In this document: positions 25,313 to 33,628 of the stretch, piece after piece
Layout: every line of letters starts with the position of its first letter
Position numbering within the stretch: the stretch's first letter is position 1
Assembly: GCA_903828785.1 (NCBI GenBank)
Contig: CAIKNP010000023.1
Coordinates: 1 to 64,000, forward strand
Length of the DNA: 64,000 bases
Direction of reading: 5' to 3'
Source of the DNA: an uncultured Actinomycetes bacterium
GTDB taxonomy: Bacteria > Actinomycetota > Acidimicrobiia > Acidimicrobiales > RAAP-2
Notes under the pieces: generated by a model
The model's input: the letters and a program-made list of their open reading frames with translations, nothing else
Database searches by the model: none
What the model was told of the DNA's origin: nothing
Position numbers and translations under genes: made by a program

Positions 25313-25666
25313 CTAGGCCGAAAAATCGGCCAAGGCCTCGTCAAATGCCCGCAAGGCCCGCGGACCCCAAACGGTACCGGGGCCGCCGTTCATAGAAATG
25401 ACGACCCCCAGGGCTTCAGCCACTGCCTGGCGGCTCACGCCGGCTCGTGCGGCCCCGCGGGCGTGGGCCACAATGCAGCCATCGCACTCACGGGTTGCGG
25501 CGATCGCCAAGGCGAGCAGTTCCTTGGTACCGCTCGAAAGCTCGCCCGCAACCATCGCCGAACGCGAAAGTTCGGCAAAAGAACGAAAAACGTCGGGGAT
25601 AAGTTCACGGAGTTCGAGAGCGGGTTGGCGTAGCTCTTCTCGTATTTCGTGGGAATGTTTCATCAT
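25313..25666 (-). CDS. Carboxymuconolactone decarboxylase/AhpD-like protein
   Basis: 117 aa with the AhpD-type redox centre ECDGCIVAH (CxxC followed by His) in the central helix region, and LALAIAATRE before it. Small CMD-family proteins of this type act as peroxidase partners or disulfide reductases rather than true decarboxylases. The two adjacent ATG codons are preceded by GGAGGA. Divergent from carbonic anhydrase. Confidence 0.85.
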   Translation of the reverse strand: MMKHSHEIREELRQPALELRELIPDVFRSFAELSRSAMVAGELSSGTKELLALAIAATRECDGCIVAHARGAARAGVSRQAVAEALGVVISMNGGPGTVWGPRALRAFDEALADFSA

Positions 25667-25698
25667 CTTCCTCCGCCTTCGGTGTGATCAACATTCCT

Positions 25699-25704
25699 TA
25701 GAAT
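25699..25704 (+). promoter_or_regulatory. -10-like TAGAAT, leaderless spacing to 25711
   Basis: TAGAAT ends 6 nt before the GTG of the carbonic anhydrase gene. Confidence 0.5.
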
Positions 25705-25710
25705 AGAAGA

Positions 25711-26223
25711 GTGAACGTTATCGACCAACTTATTAAGCACAATGATGCGTACGTGGCCGGACACGGTCATCGCGAGTTACCCACGAGACCCCAATTGCAC
25801 CTCGCGGTTTTGACCTGCATGGACTCTCGCCTCGACCTCTTCGGGGCGCTCGGCTTGGACTTGGGCGAGGCGCACCTGATCCGAAACGCCGGCGGACTAG
25901 CCACCGATGACGCCATTCGTTCGCTCCTCCTTAGCCAGCACCTCCTCGGCACCCAATCCATCATGGTCATTCATCATTCGCGCTGCGGTCTCGAAACCTT
26001 TAAAGAAGAGGCCTTGCAAAGCGAACTCGAGTCGACGTTTGGCCAGCGCGCGCCCTTTGTTCTCGGCGGTTACGACGATGTGGATGAAAGCGTCCGCGAA
26101 ACCGTGCGAGCGCTGCGTGCGAGCGCGTTTGTCAATTCCACCGACATTCGCGGTTTCGTTTTCAATGTGGACGACGGTGATTTGCGAGAAATTTCACTCG
26201 AAGCACTCGAGGCCTCGAGCTAA
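25711..26223 (+). CDS. Beta-class carbonic anhydrase
   Basis: 170-aa zinc enzyme interconverting CO2 and bicarbonate. Zinc ligands Cys36 (in TCMDSR with the Asp38-Arg40 dyad), His89 and Cys92 (HHSRCG) are all present. The short length and layout resemble the small mycobacterial-type (Rv1284-like) subclass. GTG start with a leaderless-type promoter; a 16-bp palindrome follows 23 bp after the stop. Confidence 0.92.
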   Translation: MNVIDQLIKHNDAYVAGHGHRELPTRPQLHLAVLTCMDSRLDLFGALGLDLGEAHLIRNAGGLATDDAIRSLLLSQHLLGTQSIMVIHHSRCGLETFKEEALQSELESTFGQRAPFVLGGYDDVDESVRETVRALRASAFVNSTDIRGFVFNVDDGDLREISLEALEASS

Positions 26224-26246
26224 AGAGTCGTAGCACGACGTTCAAT

Positions 26247-26262
26247 TTCGCTCGCGAGCGAA
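26247..26262. repeat. 16-bp perfect palindrome between carbonic anhydrase and pfkA
   Basis: TTCGCTCGCGAGCGAA is a perfect palindrome 164-149 bp before the pfkA start. No U-tract follows, so it is as likely an operator as a terminator of the upstream gene. Confidence 0.5.
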
Positions 26263-26319
26263 CATTGTCCCCGACGGGTCTAGCGAGAAATAGTGTGTTT
26301 TCCCAAGCACGAGACCTCA

Positions 26320-26334
26320 CCCCCGAAGTGGGGG
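26320..26334 (+). promoter_or_regulatory. G/C hairpin upstream of pfkA
   Basis: CCCCC-GAAGT-GGGGG stem-loop followed by AAGTTAAAATT. The TTAAAATT at 26338-26345 could be a -10 element for pfkA or the AT tail of a hairpin. Confidence 0.35.
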
Positions 26335-26357
26335 AAGTTAAAATTCCATGAAAAGTT

Positions 26358-26378
26358 ACACTTTTCGACCTAAAGTGT
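26358..26378. promoter_or_regulatory. Inverted repeat in the pfkA leader
   Basis: ACACTTT-TCGACCT-AAAGTGT: 7-bp arms around a 7-nt spacer, 32 bp before the pfkA ATG and just downstream of the AT-rich promoter candidate. Position and symmetry suit a repressor operator. Confidence 0.4.
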
Positions 26379-26410
26379 TCACGGGGGTCCCAGGACAGTC
26401 AGGAAAATTG

Positions 26411-27442
26411 ATGCGCATCGGTGTTCTCACAGCTGGCGGTGACGCCCCCGGTCTCAACGCGGCTATTCGTGGCATTGGCCACGAGGCCCTACGCGACGGT
26501 CACGCATTTATTGGCATTAATAACGGTTGGGCGGGACTCGCCGCCGAGTACGCCGGACGACCCCTAAGCGCCGAAGACATTAATTACATCGTGGGCCAGG
26601 GTGGCACCATATTGGGCACCGCTCGTTACGACTTGGACAATCCCGCTGGCGGTCGCCAGCGCGTCCTCGAGGCCATTGGTGAACACTTCGACGCCGTTAT
26701 CGCCATCGGCGGTGATGGTACCCAGCGCATTTCGAATTGGCTCGCCGATCGAGGTGCTCCCATCGTGGGCGTTCCCAAAACGCTGGACAATGACCTAATG
26801 GGGACGGACTACTGCATTGGTTTTGACACGGCAGTATCCATCGTGGCCGAGTCGATTGACCGTTTAATCACGACGGCCGCCTCTCATCACCGCGTCATGG
26901 TGGTTGAAACAATGGGTCGAAGCAATGGCTGGGTAGCCGCGATGGGGGGACTGGCGGGAGGGGCCGACTTGATCATCGTGCCCGAGTTTCCCGTCACGAT
27001 GGACGAAGTCCGAGCCCACGTAAAGCACCGGCGAGCCTCCCACTACGGGTTTTCAATCATCGTCGTCGCTGAGGGCGTTGACATGGCCACCCTCGGTGGC
27101 CATGAGGCCGAAGCACTCTCCACCGAAGGGGTCCGGGGTGTTCGTTTGGCAACCCGCGGCGTAGGCAACTTCGTGGCCAACGCGATTGACGCCGAAGGGG
27201 GCGTCGAAGTTCGCACGACGGTACTCGGCCACCTACAGCGGGGAGGCTCCCCTACTGCCTACGACCGCATCTGGGCTACCCGAGTTGGCGTCGCCGCTTA
27301 CCGCGCGGTGGTCGATGGGCACTACGGCACGATTCCGGTGGTCCGGGGCAACGAGGTTGTGCTGGCTCCCCTCGGCGACGTCGCCCTAGGTCAGCGCCCC
27401 TTGCCGCGCGACCTCTACGAACTCTGTTCGACCTTTTCCTAA
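26411..27442 (+). CDS. pfkA: 6-phosphofructokinase
   Basis: 343-aa glycolytic enzyme making fructose-1,6-bisphosphate. ATP-site LTAGGDAPGLNAAIRG is at residue 6 onward; the GGDGT motif has Gly at the position that separates ATP- from PPi-dependent enzymes; PKTLDNDL carries the catalytic Asp; and METMGR-type VETMGRSNGWVA follows. Gly in GGDGT predicts ATP, while Lys in PKTLDND is typical of the group III (Streptomyces-like) enzymes. ATG 26411 is chosen for its AGGA at proper spacing; an upstream ATG at 26348 lies inside the inverted-repeat leader. It converges with tdk, overlapping by 4 bp. Confidence 0.92.
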   Translation: MRIGVLTAGGDAPGLNAAIRGIGHEALRDGHAFIGINNGWAGLAAEYAGRPLSAEDINYIVGQGGTILGTARYDLDNPAGGRQRVLEAIGEHFDAVIAIGGDGTQRISNWLADRGAPIVGVPKTLDNDLMGTDYCIGFDTAVSIVAESIDRLITTAASHHRVMVVETMGRSNGWVAAMGGLAGGADLIIVPEFPVTMDEVRAHVKHRRASHYGFSIIVVAEGVDMATLGGHEAEALSTEGVRGVRLATRGVGNFVANAIDAEGGVEVRTTVLGHLQRGGSPTAYDRIWATRVGVAAYRAVVDGHYGTIPVVRGNEVVLAPLGDVALGQRPLPRDLYELCSTFS

Positions 27443-28044
27443 TTCTCCGGCGGGCTTAGCGGATCCAGCTGGCCGGTTCGGTAGTGTTTGCGACACAGCA
27501 CCTGATAGTGCACGACCCCGTGCGTGACGTCACCGGTGAGGACTTGCGTGCCTTGACGGGCCACGACGCCGTTGACGACGCGCGCGTTGCAGCGCCCCTT
27601 CTGACCGCACCAGCAGCTCGAGGTCAGCGGCAACTCTTGACAGCGGTCAGCGATCGCGAAGAGCCGAGCGGAGCCGGGAAAAACATTCAACATAAAGTCG
27701 GCGGAGAGTCCGAAGGCGTGGACGTCGACGTTTTCGTCATCAACCATTTGGGCCAGACGATCGATTTGACCGACGCTCGCGAACTGGGCTTCGTCGATAA
27801 CTAAAATATTGTCACCGTTTTCGCGGAATCGGCTGATGTGATTCGCGAGATCTTCTTCGGGACTAACGGCGTAGGCCTCCGCCTCGATGCCAATGCGACT
27901 GGTCACCATGCCACCGGCACTGCGGTCACCAAAAGTCCACAGGGCCACGTCACTGCGCACTTCACGAAGTTGCCAGCACAGTTGCAGGGCGAGGGTGGAT
28001 TTACCCGCCGCCATGGTGCCGTAGGTAAAGGTCAGTTCGGCCAT
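27439..28044 (-). CDS. tdk: Thymidine kinase
   Basis: 201-aa type II thymidine kinase for salvage of thymidine. P-loop GTMAAGKST (about residues 8-16), the DEAQF motif, and a lasso-domain zinc site CWCGQKGRC with a later CRKHY. ATG 28044 is preferred over an upstream start at 28071 because GGAG lies 6 nt before it. Actinomycetota often lack tdk, so its presence is informative for salvage. Confidence 0.92.
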   Translation of the reverse strand: MAELTFTYGTMAAGKSTLALQLCWQLREVRSDVALWTFGDRSAGGMVTSRIGIEAEAYAVSPEEDLANHISRFRENGDNILVIDEAQFASVGQIDRLAQMVDDENVDVHAFGLSADFMLNVFPGSARLFAIADRCQELPLTSSCWCGQKGRCNARVVNGVVARQGTQVLTGDVTHGVVHYQVLCRKHYRTGQLDPLSPPEN

Positions 28045-28112
28045 CGTTACTCCATTCCTTGTGTCGTTCACGCTACACCGCCGCAGACCCTACTCAGCGA
28101 GACGCACACCGC

Positions 28113-28118
28113 TAGATT
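28113..28118 (+). promoter_or_regulatory. -10-like TAGATT, leaderless spacing to trmO
   Basis: TAGATT ends 6 nt before the trmO ATG at 28125. Confidence 0.45.
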
Positions 28119-28124
28119 TGAACT

Positions 28125-28577
28125 ATGAATATTCCCGTTCGCGCCATCGCTTTTATTCGAAACGACCGCGCCGAGGCGCTCGACGACAACTGGAACGAGG
28201 TGGTCAGCACTATTGAATTGGCCCAGGACGTCCCCAGCGAATCACTTCGTGGTCTCGAAGAATTTAGCCACATCGAAGTCGTCTTTTTTGCCGACTGGGC
28301 GCAGGACGTACCACCGGGACCCTGGCACCGCCACCCCCGAGCGAACCCCGATTGGCCCGACGTCGGCATCTTCGCCCAGCGCAACAAGGATCGCCCAAAT
28401 CGCATCCTGCTCAGCACCGTAGCGATTGAATCAGTGGAAAACCGAAGCATCCGTGTTCGCGGACTTGACGGCATTGACGGCACACCCGTGCTCGACATCA
28501 AACCAGTCTTCACTTGGTCTATTCCTGGAGTTCCCCTACGAGCGCCGCGCTGGAGTGACGAACTCAACGCCGAGTAA
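28125..28577 (+). CDS. trmO: tRNA (t6A37) N6-methyltransferase TrmO/TsaA-like
   Basis: 150 aa of the TrmO N-terminal beta-barrel (UPF0066/TsaA) family, which uses SAM to methylate t6A37 in tRNA. Seen: GLEEFSHIEVVFF, the HPR motif, GIFAQRNKDRPNRI and LDGIDGTPVLDIKP. It lacks the C-terminal domain of the longer E. coli protein, as do many bacterial members. Target is inferred from the family. Confidence 0.82.
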   Translation: MNIPVRAIAFIRNDRAEALDDNWNEVVSTIELAQDVPSESLRGLEEFSHIEVVFFADWAQDVPPGPWHRHPRANPDWPDVGIFAQRNKDRPNRILLSTVAIESVENRSIRVRGLDGIDGTPVLDIKPVFTWSIPGVPLRAPRWSDELNAE

Positions 28578-28580
28578 TCA

Positions 28581-29525
28581 CTAGTGCCCGCGTTGAACGC
28601 GGAGCTCAATTTCGTCACGTCGGGGGCAGGTGGCTGGACCGAAGGTGGCGATGGCAATTGACGCTGCGGCATTTGCTCGGGCGAGAGCCAAGGTCAGCTC
28701 TGTTCCGGCTAGCAGTTCGGCCAGCACCACACCGTTGTGGATATCGCCCGCTCCATTTGTGTCGATGACGTTGGTCGCAAAACCCGGTGATTCGATCACG
28801 CCGTCGGCACTAACGCCAACGCAGCCGCGGGCGCCGTCGCGTACAACCACACCCGAGCTCCCCCACTGTTGAAAGAGGGCGCGCGCGTTCATGGTGGCGT
28901 TGGTGGCCTTGGTCAGGTAGGTCGCTTCGGCGTTGTTACAGAGCAGCCAGTTACAGCGCGCCAGTACGTTTCGCAACAGGGTAAGCGGAATGTCAGCCAC
29001 GCGAGGACCGGGGTCGAAGGCTACGACAACTTCCTCTTCCAGCTCTTCGAGCCAAGCCACCACCACGTCAGCCAAGCCTGGGTAGACGACGTTGTATCCC
29101 GATAGGTAGACCACGTCGCCCGCACGCACCGCCACGGCGGCGAGGTCCGCCGACGACAAGCTGAGCTCAGCACCCGGCGACGTCACGAAGGTTCTCTCCC
29201 CCGAACGTTCGACCAACACCACGCAGGCTCCGACGTCACTACCCGGCCTCGCGGGCACCACCACGTCGATACCTTCGCTAACCAGCGACTGCTGGGCGAT
29301 AGTACTGAAGGGGCCCGTACCCAGTTGGCCGGCGTAACCCACTTCCACACCCTGACGCGCAGCTGCGCTCATGATGTTGAATCCACCCCCGGCGGTTACC
29401 AGTCGCTGATGGGCCAAAGCGTCGCCGCTACGAATGGGGAGAGCGTCGATGCGTAGGGCCACGTCAACCATTACGGTATCGAGCACAATAAGGCGGCCGC
29501 TAAACGAGCGAGGAGATGAGTTCAC
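28581..29525 (-). CDS. PfkB-family carbohydrate kinase
   Basis: 314-aa ribokinase-fold kinase. N-terminal GGGFNIMSAAARQG substrate motif, YAGQLGTG, and the C-terminal catalytic motif DTNGAGDIHNGV (Asp base, anion hole). The His-Asn after GAGD replaces the usual Phe-x-Ala/Gly. Convergent with trmO with a 3-bp gap. A TAGACC hexamer lies 8 nt before the GTG start. Substrate unknown. Confidence 0.8.
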   Translation of the reverse strand: MNSSPRSFSGRLIVLDTVMVDVALRIDALPIRSGDALAHQRLVTAGGGFNIMSAAARQGVEVGYAGQLGTGPFSTIAQQSLVSEGIDVVVPARPGSDVGACVVLVERSGERTFVTSPGAELSLSSADLAAVAVRAGDVVYLSGYNVVYPGLADVVVAWLEELEEEVVVAFDPGPRVADIPLTLLRNVLARCNWLLCNNAEATYLTKATNATMNARALFQQWGSSGVVVRDGARGCVGVSADGVIESPGFATNVIDTNGAGDIHNGVVLAELLAGTELTLALARANAAASIAIATFGPATCPRRDEIELRVQRGH

Positions 29526-29536
29526 GGCGTGGTGGT

Positions 29537-30352
29537 CTAGTGCGCCTTACTCAGCGCGGCCGAGAGCTGGCTCAAGGTGCGCAGAGCGACATTCATGAGT
29601 TTTTGCTGGTCCACAATTTGCCTCGCGGTCAGCGAGGCGTGTTTACCGGCGAGCAGCAGTATCTTGCTCTGGAGAAGGACGGTCTCCTGGCTGGCGTAGG
29701 AGGCGAGTCGCTGGTTGAAAAGAGGTGATGGTCCCGTCAGATGGCGCTGGATTGCTCGCAGAGCTCCGAGTCCATCAGTGAGTACCGCCGCGTCAGTAGA
29801 GAGGGCCTTACTCGAGGTGAGTGGACCGAGATCGCGCTGGACAACATTGAGGGCGCCACTGTTACCGATAATCCACGAGGCGAAGGGCGTAGGCTTGCCC
29901 ACTTCAAAACTGGTCAGCGAATTTACGTCCGCGGCGATTTCCGAAGTGATGTAATCCACGGCCTGTCCAATGCCGTAATACTGAACCGTGTTGGTCGTCG
30001 AGTTAATCGAGTCGACGGCCCTGACGAGGTCGTTGACGTCAAGGTTAAGCGTGTTCACCACCGCGGCGTAAGGGGCTGGGAGTTTGGCACTCATGGCGGC
30101 CTTGAGATCTTGCTGCAGACCCTGAATTGCCGCTACCGCCGCCTTGGAATTACTCGTCGAGGCACTCTTACAGGCCGCGGTAGTGCAAAAGAAGAACACC
30201 CGAATGGCGTTGTCCCAGAGGATGCCCGAAGTGGTGATGTTGACCACCACCGACGGCGTTGTGGCAGCCGACGCCGCGCCCAAGGACGTAAACGACCCAC
30301 CAATCATGACGGCCGCAATGGCCCAACAGCGAAGACGAAAGACACGAGTCAC
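29537..30352 (-). CDS. Secreted protein of unknown function
   Basis: 271 aa with a clear signal peptide (about 1-29, hydrophobic core AIAAVMIGG, cleavage after ASA). The mature part is rich in Ala, Ser, Thr and Leu with long helical stretches and a single CTTAAC cysteine pair near residue 56-61. No enzymatic motif recognised. A GAAGGAGA ribosome site precedes the GTG start. Lies 11 bp upstream of the PfkB kinase on the same strand, so possibly cotranscribed. Confidence 0.65.
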   Translation of the reverse strand: MTRVFRLRCWAIAAVMIGGSFTSLGAASAATTPSVVVNITTSGILWDNAIRVFFFCTTAACKSASTSNSKAAVAAIQGLQQDLKAAMSAKLPAPYAAVVNTLNLDVNDLVRAVDSINSTTNTVQYYGIGQAVDYITSEIAADVNSLTSFEVGKPTPFASWIIGNSGALNVVQRDLGPLTSSKALSTDAAVLTDGLGALRAIQRHLTGPSPLFNQRLASYASQETVLLQSKILLLAGKHASLTARQIVDQQKLMNVALRTLSQLSAALSKAH

Positions 30353-30565
30353 AGAGAAATCTCCTTCGGTCGTCCACCCTAGCGAAGAATTGTGCTTCGC
30401 GATTCAGCGGTACTTCGATGTGTTCGCTCGAAAGCTGCGGCCCGCGAGAAGGCCGAGCGACGCTTCCAAAGGCTCCACCAAAGGACTGCGAGGGCCAGGT
30501 CCTAGACGACGTGCCACTTTGCAGCCTGCCCGTAGAGGCTCGGGCCGCAAAGTCTTAGTGAATCT

Positions 30566-30760
30566 TTAGTCGCAGCAACTGTCTCGCCAGCCACAGCCCA
30601 CGCATTTGTAGTGAGCGTGTTCGGCACTCAGTGCTCCACCACAGTGGGGACACTCGTGAAAGACGCCATAGCGATTTTGGCACTCACTCAACAATGACGG
30701 CGCGGACACTTTTTCCATAACCCCAGCCTGACAAATCAACGTAGCCAGGTGGTGGACCAT
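30566..30760 (-). CDS. Small Cys-rich zinc-ribbon-like protein (64 aa)
   Basis: 64 residues; the C-terminal half carries CPHCGGAL, then CVGCGWRDSCCD: two CxxC knuckles 15 residues apart plus a terminal Cys-Cys. This pattern suits a zinc ribbon or a small metallochaperone. ATG 30760 is used; ATG 30718 would give 50 aa. Between the secreted-protein gene (stop side) and a divergent hydrolase. No close family named with confidence; function unknown. Confidence 0.6.
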   Translation of the reverse strand: MVHHLATLICQAGVMEKVSAPSLLSECQNRYGVFHECPHCGGALSAEHAHYKCVGCGWRDSCCD

Positions 30761-30823
30761 GCCAGCAACTGCTGAGTAAAGTTGGCGACTATCGCGTCTT
30801 ACGCGCCAGACCTGGAGAACACA

Positions 30824-31708
30824 ATGAACATTGAGCAGCATCTCATCAAACTGGTTGACGGTCGAGTGCTGGAAGTAGCTACCACCGGCGACGCCACCGG
30901 TCCAACGATTGTGTTGCAGCACGGAACCCCGGGTTCGATGTACACCCTGGCCGGCCACGCTGAAGCGCTCGCCGATCGCGGATTGTTCTTCATCTTGCCG
31001 TCTCGGGCGGGGTACGGGAATTCGACGCGTCGCGAAGGTCGTCGGGCCCGAGACCTGGTGGAAGACATCAATCAGGTCTTGGACGCCCTCGGACGCGACA
31101 CCTACGTGACCCTAGGTTTTTCTGGCGGCGGGCCCCAAGCGCTGGCCTGCGCCGCCTTGGGCGCACCACGTTGCCGGGGCGCCCTGTCCGCCGCCGGGGT
31201 GGCCCCCAACGTTCCCGACTTTGACTGGACCGAGGGAATGAGCGACGAAGCCCGGCAGGAGTTTTCGGACTTTCTGTCGGGTGGCCCCGGATTTGAAGCC
31301 TCCATTATGGAGGCCTACGAAGAGATGAAGGGGTGCACCCCCGACAACATGATGGCCGTGTGGCGCCCCTACTTTTCTGATGTGGATGCGGCCTCGATGG
31401 AGGCGGATGACCGGCGCATCCCCTTCGGCCTTGGTACGGGGCACGCCTTCGTCAACGGACCCTGGGGTTTCTACGACGACAATGTTTCGACGATGAGTGA
31501 ATGGGGGTTTTCCCTCACCGACATCAGCGTGCCCGTAGGCGTCTGGTACGGCAGTGAGGACCTTATGGTGCCCGCCCGCCACGGCGATTATCTCAGCGCC
31601 ACTATTCCCACCGCTCGTCAGCACTACTACCCCGCCGAGGGCCACATGTCAATCGTTTCCGAACACCGTGACGCCATCGCTGACGAGATGATCTCCTTCT
31701 TCCGCTAG
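30824..31708 (+). CDS. Alpha/beta-fold hydrolase
   Basis: 294 aa. Oxyanion motif QHGTPGS, nucleophile elbow GFSGGG (Ser), acid in YGSEDLMVP and catalytic His in AEGHMS near the C-terminus: a complete triad. The second Gly-rich turn GGGPQAL recalls esterases and proline-iminopeptidase-like enzymes. ATG 30824 has GGAG at 6-nt spacing and is preferred over the start at 30782. Substrate unknown. Confidence 0.83.
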   Translation: MNIEQHLIKLVDGRVLEVATTGDATGPTIVLQHGTPGSMYTLAGHAEALADRGLFFILPSRAGYGNSTRREGRRARDLVEDINQVLDALGRDTYVTLGFSGGGPQALACAALGAPRCRGALSAAGVAPNVPDFDWTEGMSDEARQEFSDFLSGGPGFEASIMEAYEEMKGCTPDNMMAVWRPYFSDVDAASMEADDRRIPFGLGTGHAFVNGPWGFYDDNVSTMSEWGFSLTDISVPVGVWYGSEDLMVPARHGDYLSATIPTARQHYYPAEGHMSIVSEHRDAIADEMISFFR

Positions 31709-31713
31709 TGCCC

Positions 31714-32748
31714 TTAGAAGGATGAGGCGTCGATAACGAAGCGGTACTTCACGTCGCTGTTGACGGTGCGGTCGTAGGCAGCATTGATGTAGTCGGCGGT
31801 AATAACTTCGACCAGACTCACAATCTGGTGCTCAGCGGCGAAGTCAATCATTTCTTGTAACTCGCCCATGCCGCCGATCATGGAACCCGTCAACTGCCGT
31901 CGTCCAGCGATGAGCAGTTCTTGGTTGATGGTCACGGGGAAACCGGAGAGTCCCACAATACAGAGCGTGCCGTCGAGCGCCAGCAAATTGAGGTAGGGGT
32001 CGAGGGCAATGTCGGCGGAGGTCGAGTTGATTATGAGGTCGTAGCGACCATCGTGCTGTGCCAGGGCGTCGGGGGCGCTGGTCACAACGAACTCGTCCGC
32101 CCCCATGGCCAGGGCCGAGGCTTCCTTGCTCGGTGACTGTGAAAAGACCGTCACGTGAGCACCGAGCGCGTGGGCGAACTGTACTCCCATGTGCCCCAAG
32201 CCACCCAAACCAATAATGCCCACCCGCTTGCCCGGGCCCGCTCCCCAGTGCTTCAGGGGTGAGTAGAGGGTGATACCCGCACACAGCAAGGGCGCGGTGC
32301 CGGCCAAATCAACCGCATCACTCAGCGTTACGGCGTAGCGTTCGTCAATCACAAACTTGTCGCTGTAACCACCAAAGACAATGTTTCCGTCAGCGTCCTT
32401 CGTGTTGTACGTACCCGTACCCTTACTGCAGTACTGGTCGAGACCACGAAGGCAGGAGTCGCATTCGCGACAGGCTTCAATGAAGACACCTACGCCGATG
32501 CGCTGGCCGGGAGCAAATTTCTCAACGTCACTACCCACTGCGGTGACCACCCCAACAATCTCGTGACCCGGCACCATGGGAAAGAGCGAAGGACCCCACT
32601 CCTCGCGCACTTGGTGGATATCAGAGTGGCAAATGCCCGAAAATAAAACATCAAAGGCGACGTCGCGAGGGCGTAGCTCGCGTCGTTCAAATTCGAAAGG
32701 AACCAGTTCAGTACTGGCATCGAGGGCGGCGTACGCGCGGGTCTTCAT
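31714..32748 (-). CDS. Zinc-dependent NAD(P)-alcohol dehydrogenase (cinnamyl-ADH/YahK type)
   Basis: 344-aa medium-chain dehydrogenase reducing aldehydes. Catalytic zinc ligands CHSD and GHE, structural zinc cysteines in CRECDSCLRGLDQYC, and the NADP Rossmann motif GLGGLGHMG are present. The Ser/Gln/Ser stretch after the Rossmann strand suits NADPH preference. AGTAGGAGATC precedes the ATG. Convergent with the hydrolase at 30824, with no gap to speak of. Confidence 0.9.
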   Translation of the reverse strand: MKTRAYAALDASTELVPFEFERRELRPRDVAFDVLFSGICHSDIHQVREEWGPSLFPMVPGHEIVGVVTAVGSDVEKFAPGQRIGVGVFIEACRECDSCLRGLDQYCSKGTGTYNTKDADGNIVFGGYSDKFVIDERYAVTLSDAVDLAGTAPLLCAGITLYSPLKHWGAGPGKRVGIIGLGGLGHMGVQFAHALGAHVTVFSQSPSKEASALAMGADEFVVTSAPDALAQHDGRYDLIINSTSADIALDPYLNLLALDGTLCIVGLSGFPVTINQELLIAGRRQLTGSMIGGMGELQEMIDFAAEHQIVSLVEVITADYINAAYDRTVNSDVKYRFVIDASSF

Positions 32749-32889
32749 GATGATCTCCTACTTTGGGTGCTCGTTGAGGTTAGCGGCTCTCGAGAAACTC
32801 TTGGCGGAGTAGCGAGGGTGTAATCCTCAGCCCCCTCGATTGCGTGCCCGACGCCAGGTGCCACCCCACTGCGACGAGCAACGCTGTTC

Positions 32890-33426
32890 TTAGAGGGTGG
32901 TGCGAACACCCCGAGCGATGCGCAGGAGCGTCTGATAGGAAACGTTGTAACCATCAACGATGATCTGGGTCGCTTGGTACTTTCCACTCGCCGGAAAAGT
33001 CCAGGAGATGTGTCCACCGAATTTGGGAATACGCGCAGTCGTGCACGCCGATCGCTGAATCTTGAAGCAACTGGTGGAAACGGTCGCCACCAGGCCGTTA
33101 ATAGTAACGGTCGCGAAGACGACCGGCGAGTCACTCTGGCTCGCCGTGTGGCAGGTGCCGGCACCGCGTTCAAAAATATCCACCCCGGGCGCAGAATTAT
33201 CAAGGCCACCCTGCCCACCGAGCACGAAAACCGACAGGGAGTGATCTGGACAATACGTACCACCTTGTATCTGAAAATTCGGAACGTTGAAACCACCTAA
33301 GTAGGTGGGGACGTGAACACCAAATTTCACCTGACCCTGCACCGCTGGCTCGGCGGACGCCGGATTGGCCAGTAGAAGAGTGACGCCGAGCGCCAGGGTG
33401 CTTAACCGAAACAAGGTGGCTTTCAT
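32890..33426 (-). CDS. Secreted protein of unknown function
   Basis: 178 aa with a signal peptide (about 1-25, cleavage after ASA). The mature protein is Gly/Val/Thr-rich and probably all-beta, with four cysteines (GTYC, GAGTC, TSCF, SACT) able to form two disulfides. No motif recognised. TAAGAT lies 9 nt before the ATG, so near-leaderless. Confidence 0.65.
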   Translation of the reverse strand: MKATLFRLSTLALGVTLLLANPASAEPAVQGQVKFGVHVPTYLGGFNVPNFQIQGGTYCPDHSLSVFVLGGQGGLDNSAPGVDIFERGAGTCHTASQSDSPVVFATVTINGLVATVSTSCFKIQRSACTTARIPKFGGHISWTFPASGKYQATQIIVDGYNVSYQTLLRIARGVRTTL

Positions 33427-33628
33427 ATGCTCGTTATCTTAGGGGCGTGTGCGCCAGCCAAGGAACATCAGTTGCGGAAATGTATGAGAGCGACATCCAG
33501 CACTTCACCAAAAGTGCGCAGCGACCGATCAGATCGCTACCAGGACCGCGATTGCCTCAGCGAGCGACGAAAGCACTAGTAGTTTTGCACTGTCGGTCAG
33601 ATTGCAGAGCCCCCGAGGAAAAGAAAGT

